Assembly: GCA_002482535.1 (NCBI GenBank)
Contig: DLGE01000013.1
Span: forward strand, 10,746-74,745
Source of the DNA: Peptococcaceae bacterium UBA7702
GTDB taxonomy: Bacteria > Bacillota > Dehalobacteriia > UBA7702
Length of the DNA: 64,000 nt
Direction: 5' to 3'
In this document: positions 52,627-61,007 of the stretch, piece by piece
Layout of the letters: each line of letters opens with the position of its first letter
Numbering within the stretch: position 1 is the first letter of the stretch
Position numbers and translations under genes: made by a program
Notes under the pieces: generated by a model
Databases searched by the model: none
Seen by the model: the letters and a program-made list of their open reading frames with translations, nothing else
What the model was told of the DNA's origin: nothing

Positions 52627-53907
52627 TTACTCCTCCGCGCCGAGGTATTCCGCGCCGCCCATATAAGGACGCAATACTTGGGGAATCTTGACGTTGCCGT
52701 CTTTTGTTTGGTAATTTTCCAAAACAGCGGCGACGGTGCGGCCAATGGCCACGCCGGAACCGTTTAGGGTATGGACGAATTCCGGTTTGCTTTTGGCGTC
52801 GCGACGAAAACGGATATTGGCCCGCCGGGCTTGAAAATCCTCAAAATTGCTACAGGAGGAGATCTCCCGATAGCAATGGAAGGAAGGCAGCCACACTTCG
52901 ATATCATAGGTTTTCGCCGAAGAAAAACCGAGATCGCCGCTGGCCAGCGTCACAACCCGGTAGGGCAAATTAAGAAGCTGGAGCACGCGTTCGGCATTAC
53001 CGGTGAGTTTTTCCAATTCAGCATAGGAATCTTCAGGACGTACGAACTTTACCAACTCAACTTTATTGAATTGGTGCTGACGAATAAGGCCCCTGGTGTC
53101 GCGGCCGGCGGCGCCGGCTTCCGCCCGAAAACAGGCGCTGTAGGCCGTAAAATATTGGGGCAGGACCTTGTTATCAAGGATCTCGTCGCGATAAAAATTG
53201 GTGACGGGTACTTCGGCGGTGGGGATCAGATAATAATCGGTACCCTCCACATGGAACATATCTTCGGCAAATTTCGGCAGTTGGCCGGTACCGGTCATGC
53301 TGGCGGAATTGGCCATAAAGGGAGGGAACACCTCTTCATAGCCGTGTTGTCTCGTATGAATATCAAGGAAAAAGTTAATGATGGCGCGTTCCAATTTTGC
53401 GCCTTTGCCGCGATAGAAGGTAAAGCGGGTACCTGTGACTTTCCCTGCCCGTTCCGCATCAAGAATCTTCAAATTTTCTCCGATTTCCCAGTGAGGAAGA
53501 GGTTCAAAGTCAAAGTTTTTCGGTTCTCCCCAACGGCGCACTTCCTGATTATCACGGTCGTCTTTACCAGTGGGAACACTTTCGTGAGGAACATTGGGAA
53601 TATAAAGCAATTCATTTTTCAAGGCTTCCTCCAGGGTGCGAACCTCTTCTTCCGCCTCCTTGATGGAACCTTTCAATTGCTTCATTTCCGCCATTAGATC
53701 GTCGGTTGCCGCTCCCGTTTTTTTACGCTGACCGACTTCTTTGGAAACAGCGTTGTTCTTCGCCTTCATTTCCTCCATTTTGCCCAACGCGGCGCGCCGC
53801 TTTTCGTCGATTTCCATAAATGAATCAAGGCTGCGGTTTAGATTACGACGCCGCAGGGAATCTTCGATTAACTCTTTGTTTTGGCGGACAAATTTTAAAT
53901 CCAGCAT
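52627..53907 (-). CDS. serS: seryl-tRNA synthetase
   Basis: Charges tRNA-Ser. It has 426 residues, the class II bacterial form: N-terminal coiled-coil arm (about 25-110, with KRRAALGKMEEMKAKNNAVSKEV), motif 2 (FRAEAGAAGRDTRGLIRQHQFNKVEL) and motif 3 (LNGSGVAIGRTVAAVLENYQ). Expression is controlled by the T-box just upstream. Confidence 0.98.
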   Translation of the reverse strand: MLDLKFVRQNKELIEDSLRRRNLNRSLDSFMEIDEKRRAALGKMEEMKAKNNAVSKEVGQRKKTGAATDDLMAEMKQLKGSIKEAEEEVRTLEEALKNELLYIPNVPHESVPTGKDDRDNQEVRRWGEPKNFDFEPLPHWEIGENLKILDAERAGKVTGTRFTFYRGKGAKLERAIINFFLDIHTRQHGYEEVFPPFMANSASMTGTGQLPKFAEDMFHVEGTDYYLIPTAEVPVTNFYRDEILDNKVLPQYFTAYSACFRAEAGAAGRDTRGLIRQHQFNKVELVKFVRPEDSYAELEKLTGNAERVLQLLNLPYRVVTLASGDLGFSSAKTYDIEVWLPSFHCYREISSCSNFEDFQARRANIRFRRDAKSKPEFVHTLNGSGVAIGRTVAAVLENYQTKDGNVKIPQVLRPYMGGAEYLGAEE

Positions 53908-54149
53908 GAACTTCCTCCTTATAAAAAACTCCGTTCCCGCAAAACAGGGACGGAGGACAAATGCCTTAGCCGTGGTGCCACCCTACTTGCCCTTTTGCAA
54001 AAAGGGCCACTTCATCATCTCTTCACGGGGATTGGCCGCGGTACGTCAGCGTTAAGGGGAAAACGGAGTTTCGCCACCGGTTCTCAGCACTGCCGGCTCT
54101 CTTTGGACAAAGGATTCCGCTGATTTCTTAACCATACCGATCTTTGATC
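53908..54149 (-). promoter_or_regulatory. T-box riboswitch of serS
   Basis: The conserved T-box AGGGTGGCACCACG is at 53971-53984 on the minus strand. A terminator stem (CTCCG... with ...CGGAG, 53929-53955) and T6 follow. Stem I lies about 54000-54140; TCC in AACTCCG is a plausible Ser specifier. Uncharged tRNA-Ser would favour the antiterminator. Confidence 0.93.
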
Positions 54150-54155
54150 ATTAAA

Positions 54156-54184
54156 AGTATATCACTTTAGCAATAAAAATGCAA
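54156..54184 (-). promoter_or_regulatory. promoter of the T-box/serS unit
   Basis: On the minus strand TTGCAT (54179-54184), 17 bp, TATACT (54156-54161). Confidence 0.7.
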
Positions 54185-54257
54185 GTTACCCTGTTGATTT
54201 TCCTTGACAATCCCGGACTGATTTGCTATAGTATTTAGGTACCTTTGCGTACAACTC

Positions 54258-54347
54258 GGAGGGGTGTCCGAGTGGTTTAAGGAGGCGGTCTTGAAAACCG
54301 TTGAACCTTCGCGGGTTCCGTGGGTTCGAATCCCACCCTCTCCGCCA
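54258..54347 (+). tRNA. tRNA-Ser (TGA)
   Basis: Acceptor GGAGGGG pairs with CCTCTCC; anticodon TGA in GTCTTGAAAAC; long variable arm; CCA encoded. Confidence 0.95.
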
Positions 54348-54383
54348 AAAAACACCGGTGTATGCAAAAATAAGAATAAATGT

Positions 54384-54477
54384 GGAGAGTTGGCCGAGTC
54401 GGCTGAAGGCGCTCGCCTGCTAAGCGAGTATACGCATTAAACGCGTATCGAGGGTTCGAATCCCTTGCTCTCCGCCA
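54384..54477 (+). tRNA. tRNA-Ser (GCT)
   Basis: Acceptor GGAGAGT; anticodon GCT in CTGCTAAG; long variable arm; CCA encoded. Confidence 0.95.
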
Positions 54478-54483
54478 TATCAT

Positions 54484-54560
54484 GTGCCAGTAGCTCAGTT
54501 GGATAGAGTGCTTGACTACGAATCAAGAGGTCGGGGGTTCGAATCCCTTCTGGCACGCCA
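54484..54560 (+). tRNA. tRNA-Arg (ACG)
   Basis: Acceptor GTGCCAG pairs with CTGGCAC; anticodon ACG in GACTACGAATC; CCA encoded. Its 3' end is the probable attachment site of the element that follows. Confidence 0.95.
54530..54560. other. probable attachment site (attL) in tRNA-Arg 3' end
   Basis: The integrase gene lies just beyond this tRNA and is read toward it, the usual layout of elements that use tRNA 3' ends. I found no second copy of GGTTCGAATCCCTTCTGGCA in the rest of the window. Confidence 0.55.
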
Positions 54561-54567
54561 AAGAAAT

Positions 54568-54600
54568 GCCTGCTATACTTATGTATGGCAGGCTATTTTA
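54568..54600 (+). terminator. terminator after the tRNA group
   Basis: GCCTGC-ATAC-TTAT-GTAT-GCAGGC is a nested stem followed by a T-rich tract. Confidence 0.65.
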
Positions 54601-54655
54601 TTTATTCATTTTTTGGTATAGTATGTATTTGTCCCCAATCTGTCCCCCGTGGTGT

Positions 54656-56035
54656 TTATTTTGCCGCTCTTGTTGGTCTGAAAATATCGTCCAGCATTTC
54701 GGCGGCGGCGGCGTCGGCAGACTTGATCTCATGACTATATATCTTCGTCGTGGTTGCCGGTGTAGCGTGGCCCAGTCTCCCCGCTACCGTGGTGAGCGGT
54801 ACATTATTTGCAATCTGAATTGTGGCATTGGTATGCCTAAGGCTATGCGGTACAATATCGCCGAGTTCTGCCCTTTCTATAAAGCCTTTAAACCACTTAG
54901 TATAAGATTGTGGATTCATTGGCTTCCCATCCCATTGTGTAAATAGTCTATCGTGGTCTTCCCACAGATCGCCTACTTTGAGCCGCTCTTGATCCTGCCA
55001 TAGGCGATACTTGCGTAAATCCACAAGGAGAGAAGCCGGAACCTTGATTGCCCGGTTGGAGCTTGAGTTCTTCGTTTCGTCGGTGATCGTTCCGCTCCGG
55101 GCGATATATTGAGAGGTACGCACGATATTGATGATCGCCTTGTCAAAGTCGATATCTTTCCACTCCAGCCCCATAGCTTCACCCCGGCGCATACCGGTAA
55201 GGAGTAAAAGCGTCGTTGCCATACGGTACTTCGGTTCCTCTTTAGTCAATGCTTCCAGCAGCTTCAAGGCTCCTGCTTTATCGAGATACCTTGGAGCGGT
55301 GCGTTCTGCTTTAGGCGGTCTCACCTTATGGCAGGGGTTTGACTTGATTTCTTCCCATTCCACAGCTGTGGACAAAATAGAAGAGATCACCCGATGATGG
55401 GCCTGAATTGTTCGGTTGGAAAGCTTGCCGCTCTTGTGTACCGGTGCAAAGACCTTTTCCAGTGGCAGCCCAATGGCACTGCTGATCTTCTCCGCACTAT
55501 GACCCGAAACATGATCACCTTTACAGGCAGCCAGAAGCGTATTGTCTCCGACACCGGCCATTTTTACAAGGTCGGTCTTTTTGATGCCTTTTTCTTTGAG
55601 GTGAGCGGCCAGGTCTATGACGGGCTCATACTTGCCATCCTGCCGGATACCGTCCTCTCCAAGGTTTTTATAAAAGGTTACAAGATGGTGAGGGCGTAAG
55701 TCCCGAAGCTTGATATGGCCAATCGCCTGATTGATTCGGGGCATTAAGGCTTTGTATTGGGCAAGGGTGTTAGGGCGCAGTTGGCTCTCTCCGTAGTCCC
55801 TGAACCATCTCTCGGCAAAGTCGCAGAACCGGGTAGTATCATCCACGATTTCGCCGTCCCGACACTTGATTTCAAACTCAGTGGCAATGCGCTGAACCTC
55901 TTTTTCCTGGCGTACTTCACCCATGTTTGCCGGAGGTGTCCAGGTCATACTCCGAACGATCCGCTCTCCTCTGTAATCGGCACCAACGGATACACGGATT
56001 TGGTAGGTATCATTCCTTTTCCGTATCGTTGCCAT
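54656..56035 (-). CDS. int: tyrosine-recombinase integrase with inserted HTH
   Basis: It catalyses integration and excision by strand exchange at att sites. It has 459 residues from MATIRKRND (AAGGTGA upstream). Order: arm-binding domain (1-65), core-binding start (FCDFAERWFRDYGESQLRPN), an inserted XRE-type HTH (about 140-195: KKTDLVKMAGVGDNTLLAAC, then SAEKISSAIGLPLEKVF), the rest of the core-binding domain (NRTIQAHHRVISSIL), then the catalytic domain with Arg (TGMRRGEAMGLEW), His-x2-Arg (PHSLRHTNA), His (LGHATPATT) and Tyr (KIYSHE). Its start lies inside the repressor end. Confidence 0.95.
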   Translation of the reverse strand: MATIRKRNDTYQIRVSVGADYRGERIVRSMTWTPPANMGEVRQEKEVQRIATEFEIKCRDGEIVDDTTRFCDFAERWFRDYGESQLRPNTLAQYKALMPRINQAIGHIKLRDLRPHHLVTFYKNLGEDGIRQDGKYEPVIDLAAHLKEKGIKKTDLVKMAGVGDNTLLAACKGDHVSGHSAEKISSAIGLPLEKVFAPVHKSGKLSNRTIQAHHRVISSILSTAVEWEEIKSNPCHKVRPPKAERTAPRYLDKAGALKLLEALTKEEPKYRMATTLLLLTGMRRGEAMGLEWKDIDFDKAIINIVRTSQYIARSGTITDETKNSSSNRAIKVPASLLVDLRKYRLWQDQERLKVGDLWEDHDRLFTQWDGKPMNPQSYTKWFKGFIERAELGDIVPHSLRHTNATIQIANNVPLTTVAGRLGHATPATTTKIYSHEIKSADAAAAEMLDDIFRPTRAAK

Positions 56036-56936
56036 CGGGATCACCTTCTTTTACAGAAAACAAATTATCTATTTCGTGCTTTTCCACAATAGCATCGTCT
56101 CTCCCACTTATATAATTTGAAATGCTATTTTTATAATAATCTAAATTGTTATTATTTAACACAAAAGGCACGCTGGAGTCACCCATTTGTTCTTGTATAG
56201 CCTTTTTAATGTTTTGCGCTTTTACTAATGTAGAATTTACGTCTAAGAACAGCTCTAATTCGTCTTTCTTTGCAATAAATTCATCATCAGAAAAATTTAT
56301 TTCTACCAGCTTTTTATGGAAATCAGATAGCATATCACTAAGATGCTTTTCACAACGATATCTGTGTAAATCACAATCTTCCTTATACTTTTCCCATAAA
56401 TCCCCATAATCCTGAATAAACTCCTCCCATTCCGGATCCTTTTTTGTTAGTAACCACGTTTTATAAAAAAAGTCCTCTTTTTTTTGTGAAAGTAGAATAT
56501 AGATCTTCGCTTCTGACACCAGCGAACGGAACATATAGTGCCCAGCAATATAGTTGAGCATTTCCATGTTACTCATCCAAAAAGGGCAATCTTCTCCCTC
56601 CAATTTATCCAAAGAGTTATCTAGATCCTTTAACCGTAAAATACTCGATATCGATTTCTCCGATAACCCCGTTTTTTCACAAATCTCTTTCATATCTAAA
56701 TCCGAACTCTTTATATCCGTTCTCCCTAGAAGGTATTCGGTTGAAACTTCAAAGTAATTTGCAGCAGCGTCTAAAAAAGCTATATCCGGAACACGCTCTC
56801 CGTTTTCATAAAATCCGATACTTCCCCTTGAAATATCAAGTTGTTCCCCTAGTTCCTTTTGAGTTAAGCCGGCCTCCTCTCTAAGAGTTTTTAACCTTTC
56901 AGAAAAAACAGCCATAATATTATTTTTTTGTGGCAT
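56010..56936 (-). CDS. XRE-family repressor with helical C-terminus
   Basis: It has 308 residues. The N-terminal 65 residues are a clear Cro/CI HTH (LKTLREEAGLTQKELGEQLDISRGSIGFYENGERVPD). The remaining 240 are charged and helical, without a LexA-type peptidase site, so it is not an SOS self-cleaving repressor. It overlaps int by 26 bases and faces away from the small HTH gene at 57089, which makes it the likely lysogeny-type regulator of the element. Confidence 0.85.
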   Translation of the reverse strand: MPQKNNIMAVFSERLKTLREEAGLTQKELGEQLDISRGSIGFYENGERVPDIAFLDAAANYFEVSTEYLLGRTDIKSSDLDMKEICEKTGLSEKSISSILRLKDLDNSLDKLEGEDCPFWMSNMEMLNYIAGHYMFRSLVSEAKIYILLSQKKEDFFYKTWLLTKKDPEWEEFIQDYGDLWEKYKEDCDLHRYRCEKHLSDMLSDFHKKLVEINFSDDEFIAKKDELELFLDVNSTLVKAQNIKKAIQEQMGDSSVPFVLNNNNLDYYKNSISNYISGRDDAIVEKHEIDNLFSVKEGDPDGNDTEKE

Positions 56937-57001
56937 AATGATCGCCCTCCCCTCAGCGGTGCATGGTTTTGTAGATTTTTGATTTAATAAGCAATTTATC
57001 G

Positions 57002-57030
57002 TTGCGTGAATATTATTGTTGTGCTATAAT
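57002..57030 (+). promoter_or_regulatory. promoter of the rightward element genes
   Basis: TTGCGT (57002-57007), 17 bp, TATAAT (57025-57030), within a 150-bp divergent control region. Repeated GTTG blocks (TCGTTGC, ATTGTTG) may be repressor sites. Confidence 0.65.
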
Positions 57031-57088
57031 TGAATCATACCACGAATGAATGCACCCGTCAACAACAAGATAGAGGGAGGTGGAAAAT

Positions 57089-57262
57089 TTGAGTAACTTA
57101 GATATCCGGGGAGAAATTAGAGCCGCTGGTTTTACACAGTGGAAAATCGCTGAAGCTATGGAGATCTCCGAGAGCGTTCTTTGCCGCAAGCTCCGGCACG
57201 AATTACCCGAAGAAGAAAAGAACAAAATCCGCGCTATCATCAAAGAACTGGCAAAAAAATAA
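57089..57262 (+). CDS. small HTH protein (Cro-like)
   Basis: It has 57 residues from a TTG start seven bases after GGGAGGTGG (GTG nine bases earlier is possible). FTQWKIAEAMEISESVLCRKLRHELPEEEKNKI is a helix-turn-helix of the type found in small phage Cro proteins. It is the first gene right of the divergent promoter region, opposite the repressor. Confidence 0.75.
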   Translation: MSNLDIRGEIRAAGFTQWKIAEAMEISESVLCRKLRHELPEEEKNKIRAIIKELAKK

Positions 57263-57309
57263 GGACTCCCCTGCCCTATGCCGTAGGAAGCAAGCAGAAG
57301 AGCCCCCGT

Positions 57310-57339
57310 ATACAGGTAATCTGTTAAAATTACCTGTAT
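57310..57339. promoter_or_regulatory. 11-bp inverted repeat before the excisionase-like gene
   Basis: ATACAGGTAAT (57310-57320) and ATTACCTGTAT (57329-57339) are exact complements over an 8-base gap. It could be an operator or a weak terminator. Confidence 0.5.
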
Positions 57340-57370
57340 GTAGTATACCACATATAGGAGGGAATTATCA

Positions 57371-57610
57371 ATGGCTGCTACAAGAATGAGATTCGCCCGG
57401 CAGGCAATCCAAGAACTGAGAAAAGAAGATCCCCATACACAGGTAACAGAACACTATCTCCGGCATCTCATAAAAACCGGAGCGGTTCCGACCGTAAAAG
57501 TCGGCAATAACCGTCGTTTGATCAATTATGATCTATTACTGGAATACCTATCCAGCCCTACCGCTCAATCTGATGAAAAGGAAGTCGGCGGTATTCGCCG
57601 GATTCAATAA
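57371..57610 (+). CDS. excisionase-like DNA-binding protein
   Basis: It has 79 residues; AGGAGG precedes the ATG. RFARQAIQELRKEDPHTQVTEHYLRHLIKTGAVPTVKVGNNRRLINYDLLLEYLS has the winged-helix shape of the excisionase/MerR-HTH type (helix, recognition helix, K-x-G-N-x-R wing). In such elements it serves as recombination directionality factor or regulator. Confidence 0.7.
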   Translation: MAATRMRFARQAIQELRKEDPHTQVTEHYLRHLIKTGAVPTVKVGNNRRLINYDLLLEYLSSPTAQSDEKEVGGIRRIQ

Positions 57611-57616
57611 AAGCCA

Positions 57617-58393
57617 ATGGCAGAATGGAAGGATAAAAGCATGGAATCCCAGGGAAGAGATAGTTTCCTCGTTCGAAATGAAATGTCGGATGTAGTTCAG
57701 CGGCTCACAGACGAACAAGCCGGACAGCTTTTCAAGGCCATGATTGAATATAATAAGACCGGAATAGAGCCTGAACTCGACTCGGTATTATCTTTGGTTT
57801 TTGTTCTAATAAAACAGTCAATGGATCGAAACATGGCCGCATATAACAAAAAGTGTGAGCAAAACAAGGCAAACATAGAAAGACGTTGGGCTAAGGCAAA
57901 AGGCAATACGACCGTATACGAACCGATACGAACGGATACGAAAGCATACTTACCTGATCCTGATCCTGATCCTGATCCTGATCCTTATCCTGATAATAGT
58001 ATTACGGAATCGCGAAGCGATTCCTCTAATACCCCAATACCATCAACCGTGAAAAAAGACAAGCCCATTTGCCACAAATACGGTGAGTATAACAATGTCT
58101 TACTGACAGACGAGCAAATGGAGAAAGTGAAAAAAGAGTTTCCCCAAGATTGGGGACAGCGAATAGAGCGATTAAGTGAGTACATTGCCTCCACCGGCAA
58201 GAAATACAAAAACCATCTTGCCACAATCCGGGCATGGGCGAAAAAAGAAACACCGCAACCAGTAGCAAGAAGCGAGCCCGTTCCCCAAAAAGGGAAATTC
58301 TTTTCCAGGATGGGCGATATCGAGAAAATGACCGATGAAGAGCGGGAAAAAGAATGTGCTCTTCTTGAAGAAAAGCTAAGGAAGAAAGGGTAA
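57617..58393 (+). CDS. phage-type replisome organiser / DUF6291 protein
   Basis: It has 258 residues. The N-terminal SFLVRNEMSDVVQRLTDEQAGQLFKAMIEYNKTG is the DUF6291 domain common in replication genes of Firmicute elements. The middle has a Pro-Asp tract (DPDPDPDPDPYPD) from a CCTGAT tandem repeat. The C-terminus (YNNVLLTDEQMEKVKKEFP... YIASTGKKYKNHLATIRAW) is the DnaD-like end seen with helicase loaders. It probably binds the origin at 59322. It stops one base before the loader gene. Confidence 0.8.
   Translation: MAEWKDKSMESQGRDSFLVRNEMSDVVQRLTDEQAGQLFKAMIEYNKTGIEPELDSVLSLVFVLIKQSMDRNMAAYNKKCEQNKANIERRWAKAKGNTTVYEPIRTDTKAYLPDPDPDPDPDPYPDNSITESRSDSSNTPIPSTVKKDKPICHKYGEYNNVLLTDEQMEKVKKEFPQDWGQRIERLSEYIASTGKKYKNHLATIRAWAKKETPQPVARSEPVPQKGKFFSRMGDIEKMTDEEREKECALLEEKLRKKG
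57953..57994 (+). repeat. CCTGAT hexanucleotide tandem repeat
   Basis: Seven units in a row, the sixth being CCTTAT. It lies in frame and codes alternating Asp-Pro. Confidence 0.9.
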
Positions 58394-58394
58394 C

Positions 58395-59270
58395 ATGAAT
58401 CCATTTATGACGTATCAGGATATTATAAAACGCGGTATACCCTGCGAAACAACGCCCCCTGATGAAGCGCATACTTGCGAATACTGCGGGAAAGAACTCC
58501 CCTATAGAGGCGTTGTCCCTCCCGGTGAAAGCGTAAAGAGGTTTTATCTTGCTTCCTGTGACTGCGAGCAAGCCTGTGCTAAACGCCGTCAGGCGCGGGA
58601 AGAAGAAGACATTATAATGATTAAAAAAGCAGAAGCTGAAAGCCGAGAGCATTACATGAAAATGCTAATTGCTGATAGCGGAGTAAAAGGCATATACCAA
58701 AACGCCACTTTCGACTCTTTCAATGCTACCACGCAAGAGCAGAAAAAGGCAAAAATGGCAATTATGAAATACGCAGTAGACTTTTCAGATTTCCAGAACA
58801 ATCCAAAAGAAATCAAAAAGGGGTTATTCCTTCATGGTAGCGTTGGTACAGGGAAAACATTATTGGTCTCCGCTCTATGCAATGATTTAACACGGCATGG
58901 CATTCGTTGTGTCTTCATCACTGTAGACGATATGATGGGAAAAATTCGGGAAACATTCAAGAGTGATGTCTCTGAAATGTCAGTACGGAACGAGTACAAA
59001 AATGTTCCCGTCTTGATCCTCGATGATCTCGGCAAAGAAAAGGCGACAGACTGGCACACGAGCACACTTTTCGATATTATTGATTCCCGGTATTCCAATG
59101 GATTAATTACCATAGTAACGGCAAACCATAATTCAGAAACACTCAAGGAATTATTGACACCAAAAGGAAGTAAAGACGGAACAAAAGCAGATGCCATCAT
59201 ATCCCGCCTTATCGGAGCATCAAGAGAAATTATTCCGATGTATTGGGGGGACTATCGATGTATCGGATAA
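58395..59270 (+). CDS. DnaC/DnaI-like helicase loader ATPase
   Basis: An AAA+ protein that loads the replicative helicase. It has 291 residues: an N-terminal zinc ribbon (CEYCGKEL, then CDCEQAC), Walker A LHGSVGTGKTLLVSALC, Walker B VLILDDLGKEKATDW, sensor TIVTANHNSETLKELL, and arginine finger region RLIGASREIIP. Next to the replisome organiser and the iteron region, it completes a replication module. Confidence 0.92.
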   Translation: MNPFMTYQDIIKRGIPCETTPPDEAHTCEYCGKELPYRGVVPPGESVKRFYLASCDCEQACAKRRQAREEEDIIMIKKAEAESREHYMKMLIADSGVKGIYQNATFDSFNATTQEQKKAKMAIMKYAVDFSDFQNNPKEIKKGLFLHGSVGTGKTLLVSALCNDLTRHGIRCVFITVDDMMGKIRETFKSDVSEMSVRNEYKNVPVLILDDLGKEKATDWHTSTLFDIIDSRYSNGLITIVTANHNSETLKELLTPKGSKDGTKADAIISRLIGASREIIPMYWGDYRCIG

Positions 59271-59321
59271 AAACTCATCCTTCATTTTCTGAGTCCCTAA
59301 AAAGGCCAATAAAAGGATAGC

Positions 59322-59652
59322 AAAACCTGACAAAACCTTACTTTTTAATTCCGATAGGAACCATTCAAGACCATACATTCGGGAAATCAAGGTTTATATA
59401 TAATAGCCTTAACAAAACTTAACATTTTTTAACAAGCATACCCCATCAGTGAAGCATATTTCCTGTTAAACATAATATCAAGAAAATGGCGGTTTGCTGA
59501 AAACCTAACAAAAGCTAACATTGATATGCGCATATAAAAATAGGATCTGCCCATTATGATAAAAATCTAAGCAAAACTCAGCATTTCAAATCTCATTTGA
59601 AATGAGAAAACCTGTCAAAACCTGTTATTGGAACCTGAAAAAACCTGAAACT
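59322..59652. repeat. iteron-like repeats, candidate replication origin
   Basis: Six copies of a sequence near ACCTRACAAAACCTRACATT start at about 59325, 59406, 59503, 59566, 59610 and 59633. Each copy is itself two CCTxAC blocks about 10 bp apart. The region is AT-rich and has a perfect dyad ATTTCAAAT-3-ATTTGAAAT (59583-59603). No gene is present. Its place after the replication genes suggests an origin. Confidence 0.65.
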
Positions 59653-59692
59653 ATTTTAAAAATATTTTATCCCAAAAGAAAGGACTTTGAGC

Positions 59693-59953
59693 ATGAAAAA
59701 GCATACCGAGGAACTGCAAGATAATGTTAAAATTGAGCGAACAAAAGTCTTTGACGAGGTAGCAAACAGTCTTAGTAAATACATAAACAACCTGCCTTTA
59801 TCTTCCGAACAAAACGACCATCTTATAAAACTGATCATCAACCAAATTCAAGAAGCAGAGCAAGGCGCATTCATTTATGGTATCCGCATTGGTGCCAATG
59901 TCAGTGAAGCTAGTAATATCGACACGCAATCGCATGATACATTGATTCAATAA
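59693..59953 (+). CDS. small helical protein (DUF6809-like)
   Basis: It has 86 residues from ATG 59693 with AAAGGA upstream. Two amphipathic helices; the C-terminal QEAEQGAFIYGIRIGANVSE resembles the end of the DUF6809 family, found in mobile elements of Clostridia. Function unknown. Confidence 0.6.
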   Translation: MKKHTEELQDNVKIERTKVFDEVANSLSKYINNLPLSSEQNDHLIKLIINQIQEAEQGAFIYGIRIGANVSEASNIDTQSHDTLIQ

Positions 59954-60035
59954 ATCAAAAACGCCGTTCCGCTCACCTGCGATTTCGGACATTTCAGACA
60001 CCTAAAAAAAGAGCCACCAACCGGCAGCCCATATC

Positions 60036-60078
60036 TTCGTGGTAAATATTGATTTTTGCACTTTCATTTTACCACGAA
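60036..60078 (+). promoter_or_regulatory. 11-bp hairpin next to ribosome site of the sigma-like gene
   Basis: TTCGTGGTAAA (60036-60046) pairs exactly with TTTACCACGAA (60068-60078), whose end overlaps the start of AAAGGAG. This may limit translation or be an operator. Confidence 0.5.
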
Positions 60079-60093
60079 AGGAGCGCCGGCGCA

Positions 60094-60858
60094 ATGACCA
60101 ACGAACAGATGGCAAAGGAGATCAAGACCGGTAATAATGATCTGATCCCGGAGCTTTGGGACGCAACCCGGTTATTCATCTTCCATCACTTGAATCACAT
60201 TGTGGAAAGGAACAGGAAGAACCTGGAGCTGATGGTATCGGCGGGGATAACAAAGGAAGACCTTGATCAGGAAGCGTTCTTCATCCTTCTGAAGGCCGTA
60301 AACGCCTTTGATCCTGCCGGCGGATACTCTTTCATATCCTCCTTGAAGTTCGCCGCTCAAACCCACTTCTTCGCCCTTGTCGGCATGAGAACAGCCAAGG
60401 GCAGGCATGACCCATTAAATAATAGTGACCGCTTTGAGCGGTCTATAGGTGACAATGACGATGAATTAAGCCTGGGCGATACCGTTCCCGACCAGGACGC
60501 GCAGGAAGCGTTTGAATCGGTTATAGAAACAGAATATCAAGAGCAGCGCCATACCGCTCTACAAAAGGTTTTAAAATGCCTGACACCTACAGAGGAGCGG
60601 ATCATCATAGAGCGGTACTATAAGAATAAAGGTTTGACCGACTTTGGAAAAGAATGTGGTATGCCCACCGCAAGGGTTTACCAGCATCACCAATCCGCTC
60701 TACGTAAGCTCAGGAAGAAACGGGAACTGATGGAATGGCGCGATGATATCATAGACCGCAGCTATGCCCTAAGCGGTCTCGGCTTCTTCAAAGCTACGGG
60801 CTCTTCCTCCGTTGAATGGGCAGTAGGCCGGTTAGAACAAGGTTCGCATTTTAAATGA
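60094..60858 (+). CDS. sigma-70-like factor of the element
   Basis: It has 254 residues from MTNEQMAKEIKTGN (AAAGGAG upstream; a longer frame has no site). Region 2-like (ITKEDLDQEAFFILLKAVNAFDPAGGYSFISSLKFAAQTHF) and region 4 HTH (LTPTEERIIIERYYKNKGLTDFGKECGMPTARVYQHHQSALRKLRKK) are visible; the middle is acidic. Such proteins in phage or ICE drive late or transfer genes. Its targets are unknown. Confidence 0.85.
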   Translation: MTNEQMAKEIKTGNNDLIPELWDATRLFIFHHLNHIVERNRKNLELMVSAGITKEDLDQEAFFILLKAVNAFDPAGGYSFISSLKFAAQTHFFALVGMRTAKGRHDPLNNSDRFERSIGDNDDELSLGDTVPDQDAQEAFESVIETEYQEQRHTALQKVLKCLTPTEERIIIERYYKNKGLTDFGKECGMPTARVYQHHQSALRKLRKKRELMEWRDDIIDRSYALSGLGFFKATGSSSVEWAVGRLEQGSHFK

Positions 60859-60921
60859 GACCCTTCCAATGCGGCAATTTGAGGACAGGACAAAACTGGA
60901 CAGTCCACTAAAATAGTAAAA

Positions 60922-60943
60922 GCCCCAGTCATTTGACTGGGGC
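60922..60943. terminator. terminator between convergent genes
   Basis: GCCCCAGTCA and TGACTGGGGC flank a two-base loop; it lies between the sigma-like and FRG genes. Confidence 0.7.
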
Positions 60944-61007
60944 CTCATCTCTGGGTCAGTAATTGATAAAAGCATCTATTTCTTCAGTTGATGTAATGAG
61001 CATTTAA

